Shown in pieces: positions 7,614-13,781 of a stretch of 17,001 nt of DNA. The notes under the pieces were generated by a model. It searched no databases. It had not been told where the DNA came from and worked only from the letters and a program-made list of their open reading frames with translations. The DNA comes from Candidatus Methanomethylophilaceae archaeon. Its GTDB lineage: Archaea; Thermoplasmatota; Thermoplasmata; Methanomassiliicoccales; Methanomethylophilaceae. The stretch's first letter is position 1, and each line of letters opens with the position of its first letter. Where the stretch lies: contig SKHQ01000060.1 in assembly GCA_007116915.1 (NCBI GenBank), forward strand, positions 1 to 17,001, in the 5' to 3' direction. Both the position numbers and the translations under genes were made by a program.

Positions 7614-8855
7614 ATGACCGGACTGACTGTTGCTGAGAGGATTATCGTCCATCTGGGACGTTTCGTGGGCCACTGTGACGAGTACAGTGCACCCGTGGAT
7701 GTCAGCCAGAATGGGATTTCACAAGCGGTGAGGATCTCACGGGCCCATGCAGCCATAGAATTGAAGAAACTGAAGGAGACCGATATGGTCACCGAGGGGC
7801 TCGCCCATATCAAAGGCAGCCGTCAGCGCCGTAAGGTCTACAATCTGACCCCTGGCGGCATGTTGCGGGCGGAGCAGATCCGCAACTTCGCGGAGTCCGA
7901 GGGCATAGATGTTTCCGCCCTCCTGGACCTGAGCCGTTGTGACCCTGTCGCATTCTGGGAGACCCTGGAGAAGGATGAGCGTTCCGCCTTCGGTGTGGCA
8001 TGTCTTTTACGCGGACCTTTCGACCCCGCCGCGGTCGGCGATGACTTCATCAGATTGCTGCCCATCGACGAAAACGGGAAGGCGGTCGTGCCGCAGAACA
8101 TGAAGGATGCCGTCCCGTCTCTGATGGATGATTCTTTGTTGCGTGAATCCCACAGCCGGGCCGCCGACCATTGTCTGAGCATCAAGGATTATGCCGGCCG
8201 TCTTCACCATCTCGCCCATGCGGGCAGGGTCAGGGAGGCAGCTATGCTCATCGATAGCCGCGGCGACTCCATACTGCAGAGTATCGACGACCATCTCAAC
8301 GATGCGCTGTCCATGCTCTCTGAAATCCCTGAGCGTTATCGCTCCAAGGTGTGGAGCTTCCAAGCGAGGGCGGCGCTGGCTGTAAAGGATCATGGACGTT
8401 GCCATGAACTCATAGACTTGATTTCATCCGTGGACCCTGGTTCTGCTTTGGTCATAGAAGGGGACCTACTAGCCGCAGAAGGCGACCTTGATGGCGCCCT
8501 TGCATGCATGCAAGAGGTCTATGAGATGGGTCCGCCCTCCGTGGCACTGCGCTGTCGCATGGCGGACCTGCTTTGCGAACTGGGCCGGCATGAGGATTCG
8601 TTGCGTCTGTTGGAGGGGATGTTACGAGCGTCCGCAGATGACGGCTCCTGTGATAGGACCGACCAGATACTGTTCCATATCGGCAAATCCCTTCTTAGAT
8701 GCGGCCGTCCCGATGACGCCGTGAAAGCCTTGAGCAAAGGGATGAACATGGCCCCTGAAGGGGAACGACGTGGATGGCACCTCCTGATGGGGGAGGCTTA
8801 TCAGGCCGCCGGGATGCAGGAGCGGGCCACCGAATATTTCCGTATGGCTCGCTGA
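7614..8855 (+). CDS. Winged-helix/TPR-repeat protein, function unknown
   Basis: A 413-residue soluble protein. Residues about 1-85 resemble an archaeal winged helix-turn-helix: a helix beginning TVAERIIVHL, a recognition-type segment (Gln-Ala-Val-Arg-Ile-Ser-Arg-Ala-His-Ala-Ala-Ile-Glu-Leu-Lys-Lys-Leu) and a basic wing with S-R-Q-R-R-K-V-Y-N-L-T-P-G-G. Residues about 85-240 are helical and unassigned. Residues about 240-413 contain roughly five TPR-like helix pairs (repeated G-D/R-x-x-D-A-L/V spacing, such as AAEGDLDGAL and CGRPDDAVKA). Such HTH plus TPR layouts occur in archaeal regulators and scaffolds, but the target is unknown. The ATG at 7614 is preferred over a GTG at 7605 because GGTGA (7604-7608) gives a normal five-base spacing. 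The stop codon abuts that of pheS with no gap. Confidence 0.75.
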   Translation: MTGLTVAERIIVHLGRFVGHCDEYSAPVDVSQNGISQAVRISRAHAAIELKKLKETDMVTEGLAHIKGSRQRRKVYNLTPGGMLRAEQIRNFAESEGIDVSALLDLSRCDPVAFWETLEKDERSAFGVACLLRGPFDPAAVGDDFIRLLPIDENGKAVVPQNMKDAVPSLMDDSLLRESHSRAADHCLSIKDYAGRLHHLAHAGRVREAAMLIDSRGDSILQSIDDHLNDALSMLSEIPERYRSKVWSFQARAALAVKDHGRCHELIDLISSVDPGSALVIEGDLLAAEGDLDGALACMQEVYEMGPPSVALRCRMADLLCELGRHEDSLRLLEGMLRASADDGSCDRTDQILFHIGKSLLRCGRPDDAVKALSKGMNMAPEGERRGWHLLMGEAYQAAGMQERATEYFRMAR

Positions 8856-10376
8856 TCAGAAGATAGTGTTGCGACGTAACATGTCGATGTCACTGACGTA
8901 AAGGTCGCGGATGTCCTTCATATCCCAGGTCAGCATGGCCAGCCTCTCGAATCCCAGACCCCATGCCAGCACAGGGTGCTTCACACCGAAGGGAGCCACG
9001 ACCTCGGGGCGGAATATGCCCGCTCCGCCGAGCTCCATCCACTTACCGTTGAAGAAGACCTCCACCTCCAAGGATGGTTCGGTGTAAGGGAAATAAGCGG
9101 GTCGGATGCGCATCTCCTCAAAACCCATCCTCTTGTAGAACTCCCTCAGTATGGATACCAGCATGTCGAAGCTGCCGTTCTCGTCGACCACTATCCCCTC
9201 TATCTGCGTGAATTCAGGCAGGTGGGTGGAATCGATGGCCTCATTGCGGTGCAGCCTTCCCAAGGAGAAGACCTTCAACGGAGCGTCGGGATTCTTGGCC
9301 AGATGGCGAATGGTGTTCACGGTGGTGTGGGTACGGAGCATGGCCTTGGAGGCCACTTCCTCCGACCACTCCCCTCCCCAACCCGTAGAACCGGTGTCAC
9401 CGCCGTCCATATGGATCCTGCGGACCTTCTCCACGATCTCCTCATCCTCCAATTCGATGGTGGCCGGGTCTTCAAGATAGAATGTGTCGTGCAGGTCGCG
9501 GGCAGGATGGTCCTGAGGTGTGAAGAGGACGTCCATGTTCCAGAAAGCGGACTGTACGTACTCCTCCTCGATCTCCGCGAATCCCATCTGTAGGAATATC
9601 GACCGTATCTTGTCACCAAGGCGGGTCAAAGGGTGCCTCTTGGCGGGATGGCTGGCAGGGGCGAATGTGTTCACGTCGTAGGGCCGGAAGGCTTTGGCTT
9701 TCCATTTGCCGGACTGCAGCAGGTCGGGTGTAAGTTGGACTATCTCCTCACGCAGCTCTATGCCGGACTCCAGGGCTTCGAGGCCTTCGGGAGTGAGTAT
9801 GAGTTTGCGTCTTACGCGAATCTCCTCCACCACCATGCCGCGACGGCCGATGAGGTCCTTGAGAAGGCCGGAAGGGACTTTCCTCTCCGACACAGGGGCC
9901 TTGGCCATGGATTTGAGGAGTTTCTCATCCTCGGTGTCGGAATCTAGATGCTCCTTTCCTTTGTCCGTGATGCGTAATGATTTGGAATCGCCATCGGCTA
10001 TGATGTCGGCAAGGCCTTTGCGCTTGAGCCATCCAACGGAGACCTTGGCGTCCTCAGCGGGGAGTGCCCCGTTCAATTCTGATATCGTGACTTCTCCGCC
10101 CTTGTCGTGTATGTACTTCAAGGCCCGCCTCTCCGGAAGACCTTCGGTGACCACGCTGGCATAGCCTAGGCGGTAGAAACGTTCACTATCCTCGTTTATG
10201 GTCAGCAGTCCCTTGGTCTGCAACCATGATGCGGAGTTCATGATCTCAACCTCAAGCTGGAAGTCGGAGCTGGCAAGAAGCTGTTCAGGGCTGGAACCCC
10301 CGCCCTCACGCTCCAATGCCAGAAGAAGCCTCTTCTCGTTGTGGCTGAGTCCTTCCAGGACACTAGGTGAGATCAT
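8856..10376 (-). CDS. pheS: Phenylalanyl-tRNA synthetase alpha subunit
   Basis: Catalytic alpha subunit of the class II alpha2-beta2 enzyme charging tRNA-Phe. At 506 residues it has the archaeal/eukaryotic length with an N-terminal array of winged-helix domains (about 1-210) and a class II core. Motif 1 lies at 247-268 (KRHPLTRLGDKIR onward). The core continues with the D-H-P-A-R-D-L-H-D-T-F-Y segment (289-300) and T-G-W-G-G-E-W (331-337). Motif 2 is at 370-394 with G-R-L-H-R-N-E and H-L-P-E-F-T-Q-I-E-G. Motif 3 is G-L-G-F-E-R-L-A-M-L (473-482). The beta subunit gene pheT is not in the window, so it must lie elsewhere. No ribosome site precedes the ATG, and a TATA box about 26 bases upstream suggests a leaderless mRNA. 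Confidence 0.97.
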   Translation of the reverse strand: MISPSVLEGLSHNEKRLLLALEREGGGSSPEQLLASSDFQLEVEIMNSASWLQTKGLLTINEDSERFYRLGYASVVTEGLPERRALKYIHDKGGEVTISELNGALPAEDAKVSVGWLKRKGLADIIADGDSKSLRITDKGKEHLDSDTEDEKLLKSMAKAPVSERKVPSGLLKDLIGRRGMVVEEIRVRRKLILTPEGLEALESGIELREEIVQLTPDLLQSGKWKAKAFRPYDVNTFAPASHPAKRHPLTRLGDKIRSIFLQMGFAEIEEEYVQSAFWNMDVLFTPQDHPARDLHDTFYLEDPATIELEDEEIVEKVRRIHMDGGDTGSTGWGGEWSEEVASKAMLRTHTTVNTIRHLAKNPDAPLKVFSLGRLHRNEAIDSTHLPEFTQIEGIVVDENGSFDMLVSILREFYKRMGFEEMRIRPAYFPYTEPSLEVEVFFNGKWMELGGAGIFRPEVVAPFGVKHPVLAWGLGFERLAMLTWDMKDIRDLYVSDIDMLRRNTIF

Positions 10377-10397
10377 GGTACTTGGTAATATGAACCG

Positions 10398-10405
10398 CTT
10401 ATAAG
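10398..10405 (-). promoter_or_regulatory. TATA box of pheS
   Basis: CTTATAAG in the 42-base gap between trpS and pheS is centred about 25-26 bases from the pheS ATG, the spacing expected if transcription begins at the start codon. With no Shine-Dalgarno present, this supports a leaderless pheS transcript independent of trpS. Confidence 0.55.
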
Positions 10406-10418
10406 GTTTTTTCAGGAC

Positions 10419-11543
10419 TCACCATTTGAATCCGTCCAAGGTTATCTCGTGCATGATTGCTTTGGCCTCTTCACGACGACGCTGGTGTGACTCGAGGAAA
10501 CCGTTAATCTTGGTCGTCAACAGGGCTTTGCACTCGCCGCAGAGTATATCGCCGGAACGGCAACGGCTGACCAGATCATCAAGCTTGACATCGTCCTCTT
10601 CGAAGAGGAAGTAGTTGTACTTGAAGACCGCACAGATCTCCGGGTTGCCTCCCTTCTCCCTCTGTTCCTCGGCTGAAACACAGCCGCCGGTGAACGCCTT
10701 ACCGACCTTCTTCTTGACGGTCTTGGTGTTGTCGGTGGTGTAGATGGTGGCATCGGGGTTGGACGAGGACATCTTGTCGCCGCCCTCGAGGCCGGGGAAC
10801 ATCTTGTTGTGTATCAAGGCGGGCTTGGGATATCCTAGGCCGGGGGCAACGTCCCTAGCAACACGGAAATGGGGGTCCTGGTCGATGCCACAGGGTATGA
10901 GACAGGGGACGGCCTTGCCTTCCTTTTCGGACTCCAGGAAGCAGGGTGCCGCTTGAATCGAGGTGTAGAATATGCTGCCGATGTTGGTGCTGTTGTCGAA
11001 TCCGAAGACCGCACGGGCGGTGGAGAATGTCACCTTCTTGGACACTTTCAGGGCCAGAGGGTACAGGGTCTTGATGCACTCCGTATCAAGGATTATCCTT
11101 GTCTTCTCGGGATCGAAACCCAGAGCCATGAAGTCCAAGGCGTTCTCGAAGGCCATCCGGCGGGTGTCCTCCAGCTCCAGGTCCTGACGGAAAAGGAACT
11201 TCTCATCATCGGTCAATTGGAAGTAGATGGTGGCTCCGAACAGGTCCTGCAGATGCTTGGCGAATATCCATGGCATCAGATGGCCGAGATGAGTGTCACC
11301 GGATGGACCTCGGCCGGTGTACAGATAGAAGGATTGACCTTTATCATAAAGGTCCAATAGCCACGGCAGGTCACGGTGGGAATAGAATACGTTCCTTTTC
11401 AGAAGGGTGTGCGGCTCACCGTATTTGGCAAGCCTCTCTTTCAGGGCGGCATCGATACGGCTGGTGCCGAACCTCTCGACAAGCATGTCGTAGTCGACAT
11501 CGCCGCTCACCTCCCATGGTGTAACCTTGAATTCCGGGCCCAT
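10419..11543 (-). CDS. trpS: Tryptophanyl-tRNA synthetase
   Basis: Class I synthetase charging tRNA-Trp, of the archaeal/eukaryotic type. The 374 residues include the N-terminal segment typical of that branch (V-T-P-W-E-V near 7-12), the HIGH motif as H-L-G-H at 85-88 in T-G-R-G-P-S-G-D-T-H-L-G-H, and K-M-S-S-S at 257-261 within G-G-D-K-M-S-S-S-N-P-D. The Q-L-T-D-D-E-K-F segment and I-P-C-G-I-D-Q-D-P-H-F are further family signatures. TyrRS shares the fold, but the T-G-R-G-P-S and archaeal N-terminal segment support TrpRS. No ribosome site is evident before the ATG; a TATA-like element 28-37 bases upstream suggests a very short leader. The C-terminal end is complete and stops in TGA. Confidence 0.96.
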   Translation of the reverse strand: MGPEFKVTPWEVSGDVDYDMLVERFGTSRIDAALKERLAKYGEPHTLLKRNVFYSHRDLPWLLDLYDKGQSFYLYTGRGPSGDTHLGHLMPWIFAKHLQDLFGATIYFQLTDDEKFLFRQDLELEDTRRMAFENALDFMALGFDPEKTRIILDTECIKTLYPLALKVSKKVTFSTARAVFGFDNSTNIGSIFYTSIQAAPCFLESEKEGKAVPCLIPCGIDQDPHFRVARDVAPGLGYPKPALIHNKMFPGLEGGDKMSSSNPDATIYTTDNTKTVKKKVGKAFTGGCVSAEEQREKGGNPEICAVFKYNYFLFEEDDVKLDDLVSRCRSGDILCGECKALLTTKINGFLESHQRRREEAKAIMHEITLDGFKW

Positions 11544-11570
11544 TTCTAATCGCGTGATGATTGATGAAAT

Positions 11571-11580
11571 CGTATTTAAT
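11571..11580 (-). promoter_or_regulatory. TATA-like element upstream of trpS
   Basis: On the reverse strand ATTAAATACG lies 28-37 bases before the trpS ATG, placing a start about seven bases before the ATG. It touches the left arm of the inverted repeat 11580-11664. Confidence 0.4.
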
Positions 11581-11664
11581 GGCCTATCACGGAAACTGTT
11601 AATCGAGTACTGATGGGTTGTTCACAAGTCGATTCCTTGACTTGCGGTTGTGAATGATAGGCCA
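11580..11664. repeat. Intergenic inverted repeat enclosing a second hairpin
   Basis: TGGCCTATCA (11580-11589) and TGATAGGCCA (11655-11664) are perfect 10-base inverted arms. Directly inside the right arm is a second hairpin: TTCACAA (11621-11627) pairs with TTGTGAA (11648-11654), with CAAGTC (11625-11630) and GACTTG (11639-11644) as an overlapping alternative pairing. The rest of the 171-base gap between trpS and the membrane-protein gene shows no open frame of note. It may be a structured RNA or leader of the membrane-protein gene, a divergent operator, or a remnant of a small mobile element. The sequence alone does not decide. Confidence 0.55.
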
Positions 11665-11714
11665 ACGTTCAATCATGAAACGAAATATTTTTTGGTGAAT
11701 GTTCATCCAGCGGT

Positions 11715-12143
11715 GTGTTGAGTTTGTCGGTGTTCGCTTACATCTTTCTGGTGCTGACTGCGTTCATAATCGTATTCCAGGTCGCTCTGGCACTCGGTGC
11801 GCCGCTCGGAGAGTACACCTTGGGAGGAAGATACCCGGGGAGCTTGCCGAATGGTCTGAGGATCGCTGCTCTGTTCCAGATATTGATACTGCTTATCTTC
11901 GCCTCCGTGGTCGTCGCAAGGGCGGGCCTGGGCTTGGCTCAATATTCAGGATTGGCAAGCACGGGGATTTGGTTCATCGCCGCCTTCTTTGCTTTCGGGA
12001 CATTGTTGAATCTTTCATCCCCTAGTAAGAAGGAGAAGAGAGTCATGGGCCCTGCCAATGTCATCGCATTGGTATGCACCTTGGCTCTAGCCTTAGGATG
12101 GGGGCGAGTATCCGAGAACGGCATATGCCCTCTGGTATTGTGA
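11715..12143 (+). CDS. Small four-helix membrane protein, function unknown
   Basis: The 142 residues carry four predicted membrane helices: about 5-28, 48-68, 83-99 and 112-128. The loop after helix 1 reads G-A-P-L-G-E-Y-T-L-G-G-R-Y-P-G and is followed by L-P-N-G-L-R-I; a P-S-K-K-E-K-R loop precedes helix 4. I recall similar small membrane proteins with a G-A-P-x-G...G-G...L-P...R-I pattern mainly from bacteria, none with a known role. The start is uncertain: GTG at 11715 or TTG at 11718, both early enough to keep helix 1, with no good ribosome site. GGTGA at 11694-11698 precedes an ATG in another frame instead. It lies 53 bases before the E1-like gene on the same strand; whether it belongs to that locus is unknown. 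Confidence 0.7.
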   Translation: MLSLSVFAYIFLVLTAFIIVFQVALALGAPLGEYTLGGRYPGSLPNGLRIAALFQILILLIFASVVVARAGLGLAQYSGLASTGIWFIAAFFAFGTLLNLSSPSKKEKRVMGPANVIALVCTLALALGWGRVSENGICPLVL

Positions 12144-12165
12144 ACACTACAGGTCTGTAAAATAA

Positions 12166-12173
12166 TAATATAG
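12166..12173 (+). promoter_or_regulatory. TATA box candidate for the ubiquitin-like locus
   Basis: TAATATAG within a strikingly AT-rich stretch (12157-12184) is centred about 27 bases before the E1 ATG at 12197. No Shine-Dalgarno precedes that ATG, so a leaderless or near-leaderless transcript starting the conjugation locus is likely. Other TATA-like windows in the same run are possible. Confidence 0.5.
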
Positions 12174-12196
12174 AATAAAATACAATCCTACCCTCA

Positions 12197-12964
12197 ATGG
12201 CACAGCCGGGTGGGGAGGACCGATGGGACCGTTCAAGACGGTTGGGATGGATCGATGTCGACTCCGTCCTGGAATCTCACTGTCTGGTCGTCGGTGCGGG
12301 TGCGCTGGGCAATGAGACGGTGAAGAACCTTGTCCTGTCCGGGGTGGGGAAGGTGACGCTGGTCGACATGGACCATGTGGAGCTCAGCAACCTCAACCGT
12401 TGCCTTTTCTTCAGCGATGCTGATTCATCAGAGAGGGCTGCCAAGGCCGATGTCGTGGCCCAGGGCGCCATGCGTCTGTCCCCGGATTGCGAGGTCCTAC
12501 CCTTTGTATCGAAGATAGAGGATACGGAACTCGACTGGGAGAAGTTCGACGTTGTCTTCGGCTGTCTTGACAACATCAAGGCTCGCTTACATCTCAATTC
12601 TTACAGCCGTCACCACCGGGTTCCATATGTAGACGCCGGTACGGATGGCTCGCGTGGAAAGCTGCAAGTGGTACTCAAGGAGGGACCTTGCCTGCAATGT
12701 TCGATGAACCGTAGCCATTACCAGGTCCTGGAAAGACGGTTCAGTTGCACGGGAGGGGACTTCTCCTATTACGAGCCGCCAATGGCGGCCGAGGTGACCA
12801 CGACCGCGACCATGGCAGCCATGCAGGTGAAGGAAGGTTTGAAGATAATCAGTGGCCAAGAGGACGGATGCATCCGGGATGTGATGTTCTACGACGCCAT
12901 GAGGAATGAGTCCCTGGTATTGGAGTTGGATATAGACGAGGATTGCCCCAATCACGGGATGTAG
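12197..12964 (+). CDS. E1-like ubiquitin-like-protein activating enzyme (ThiF/UBA family)
   Basis: Predicted to adenylate the C-terminal glycine of the adjacent ubiquitin-like protein and carry it as a thioester. The 255-residue single Rossmann-type adenylation domain has G-A-G-A-L-G-N-E (33-40), D-x-D and S-N-L-N-R (57-68), Lys83, and C-L-D-N with Asp125: the full ATP/Mg site. The catalytic cysteine is probably Cys184 in F-S-C-T, followed by a stretch to T-x-T-A, resembling the C-T active-site loop of eukaryotic UBA2/UBA3. Cys165-x-x-Cys168 plus Cys250-x-x-His253 could form the structural zinc site, with His in the last position. There is no ubiquitin-fold (UFD) domain or second adenylation domain, so it is presumably a homodimer like MoeB/ThiF. 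It is followed after 59 bases by the modifier gene. ThiF/MoeB sulfur-carrier activation is the alternative, disfavoured by the E2 and JAMM neighbours. The stop is TAG. Confidence 0.93.
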   Translation: MAQPGGEDRWDRSRRLGWIDVDSVLESHCLVVGAGALGNETVKNLVLSGVGKVTLVDMDHVELSNLNRCLFFSDADSSERAAKADVVAQGAMRLSPDCEVLPFVSKIEDTELDWEKFDVVFGCLDNIKARLHLNSYSRHHRVPYVDAGTDGSRGKLQVVLKEGPCLQCSMNRSHYQVLERRFSCTGGDFSYYEPPMAAEVTTTATMAAMQVKEGLKIISGQEDGCIRDVMFYDAMRNESLVLELDIDEDCPNHGM

Positions 12965-12983
12965 TGTTCATGTAGCGACCACG

Positions 12984-12989
12984 TTAAAT
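12984..12989 (+). promoter_or_regulatory. Possible internal TATA element before the modifier gene
   Basis: TTAAAT in the 59-base gap after the E1 gene could support a second transcript starting near 13012, about 12 bases before the TTG start. The match is weak; co-transcription from the E1 promoter is equally likely. Confidence 0.25.
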
Positions 12990-13012
12990 GCTTGTAGTAT
13001 GGATTTGAGGAC

Positions 13013-13018
13013 GGTGAT
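13013..13018 (+). promoter_or_regulatory. Shine-Dalgarno deciding the TTG start of the modifier
   Basis: GGTGAT lies five bases before TTG at 13024. The frame is closed by a TAG at 13018-13020, so TTG is the first usable start; the next ATG (13075) would delete the first beta strand. Confidence 0.7.
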
Positions 13019-13023
13019 AGGTT

Positions 13024-13263
13024 TTGACCATCGAAGTGACCATAAGGAATGCTGAGAACGGTTCCACCCTCAACATGGAGTTGGAACCGCACACCACGAT
13101 CGAGGATATAATCGAGGGTTCCGCCGAGTTCTGGAACAAGGAGGCGGGAGCCTATGTGCTGCGCCGGGGCAAGAAACTGCTCAAGGGCCAGTCGACTGTG
13201 ATGGATGCCGGGTTGAAGAACGAGGATGTCCTCGAGCTGATCCCTGACCCTGAAGGTGGTTAA
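13024..13263 (+). CDS. Ubiquitin-like protein modifier with exposed C-terminal Gly-Gly
   Basis: A 79-residue beta-grasp protein of ubiquitin size. The pattern follows ubiquitin closely: strand 1 TIEVTIRN, a turn, strand 2 STLNMELE, a helix starting T-T-I-E-D-I-I (24-30), strand 3 Y-V-L-R-R (44-48), G-K-K-L-L-K-G (49-55) like the ubiquitin G-K-Q-L-E-D-G turn, then A-G-L-K-N-E-D-V-L-E-L-I like the final strand. It ends P-D-P-E-G-G with Gly78-Gly79 as the last residues, so no proteolytic maturation is needed. Lys39, 50, 51, 54 and 65 are potential chain sites. TTG start with GGTGAT five bases upstream. Its last two codons lie in the ribosome site of the E2 gene that follows. ThiS, MoaD or SAMP sulfur-carrier roles share the fold and tail, but adjacency to a genuine E2 points to protein conjugation. 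Confidence 0.92.
   Translation: MTIEVTIRNAENGSTLNMELEPHTTIEDIIEGSAEFWNKEAGAYVLRRGKKLLKGQSTVMDAGLKNEDVLELIPDPEGG
13255..13259 (+). promoter_or_regulatory. Shine-Dalgarno of the E2 gene formed by the Gly-Gly codons
   Basis: The codons GGT GGT for the terminal diglycine of the modifier contain GGTGG six bases before the GTG start of the E2 gene at 13266. This supports that start and implies translational coupling of modifier and E2. Confidence 0.6.
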
Positions 13264-13265
13264 GG

Positions 13266-13781
13266 GTGCCTCTGCCCCCTGATATACTGGCGACCCGCCT
13301 CCGCAACGAGCTGGAGGCCTGCTCCCGTTATCTGGGAGCCGTACTCACTCCGGATGGACCTCTTAACGAACTGCCGGTCTCTGTCGACGTGGAGATGAAC
13401 AATGTGGTCGGCCCCTCGATATTGGGAGGCAGAGTGGTAAAGAGACGCAACCATCGTTTCTCGATGACCATCGACCGCGAGTATCCGTTCGAGAAACCGC
13501 GTGTCCGATGGCGGACCCCGGTGTTCCACCCCAACATCATGATGCCAGAGGACGGCGGTTTCGTATGCATCAAGCAACTTGACGGTTGGACGTTCAACTC
13601 CACACTGTTGTCGTTCATCAAATCCGTGGAATCATTGCTGACCAACCCCAACCCCTCCAACCCATTCGGTACGGAAAGCTGCACCGCCGCAGCGCAGTAC
13701 TTCAATCGCAACCGTATAGACCAAGGCCCTACGATCATAAAGGCCAGACCAAGGATCGTGGAGAGATGCCAGCAAAGATAA
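13266..13781 (+). CDS. E2 ubiquitin-conjugating-like enzyme (UBC fold)
   Basis: Predicted to accept the activated modifier from the E1-like enzyme on a cysteine and pass it to lysines. The 171 residues have the full UBC core in order: N-terminal helix with R-L-R-N-E-L (11-16), Y-P-F-E-K-P-R-V-R-W (73-82), F-H-P-N-I (87-91) with the catalytic-asparagine H-P-N at 88-90, the active-site G-F-V-C-I (98-102) with Cys101, Trp108 six to eight residues later as in eukaryotic E2s, L-L-S-F-I-K-S-V-E-S-L-L (114-125) and N-P-N-P-S-N-P-F (127-134). This is closer to eukaryotic E2s than to the divergent UBC-like domains of many bacterial operons. GTG start; it lies two bases after the modifier stop. Its last 16 bases overlap the JAMM gene. 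I see no E3 fused to it. Confidence 0.95.
   Translation: MPLPPDILATRLRNELEACSRYLGAVLTPDGPLNELPVSVDVEMNNVVGPSILGGRVVKRRNHRFSMTIDREYPFEKPRVRWRTPVFHPNIMMPEDGGFVCIKQLDGWTFNSTLLSFIKSVESLLTNPNPSNPFGTESCTAAAQYFNRNRIDQGPTIIKARPRIVERCQQR

Noticed and set aside
8976..9593. 205-residue forward ORF opposite pheS
   Set aside because: Antisense to the class II catalytic core of PheS; composition looks like a codon shadow and no motif is visible.
11699..12025. 108-residue ORF starting at ATG 11699 right after GGTGA
   Set aside because: The GGTGA directly abuts the ATG, the product is Arg/His/Gly-rich with no fold signature, and the overlapping frame encodes a clear four-helix membrane protein.
12965..12994. 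Pyrrolysine readthrough of the E1 TAG giving a Cys-rich tail
   Set aside because: The extension meets another TAG after ten codons, and Cys250/His253 already complete a plausible zinc site, so the first TAG is taken as the stop.
13024..13263. Modifier as a ThiS/MoaD/SAMP sulfur carrier only
   Set aside because: The fold and Gly-Gly tail allow it, but the next genes are a genuine E2 with catalytic Cys and H-P-N and a JAMM protease, and no thiamine, molybdopterin or tRNA thiolation genes are nearby. It remains a fallback.
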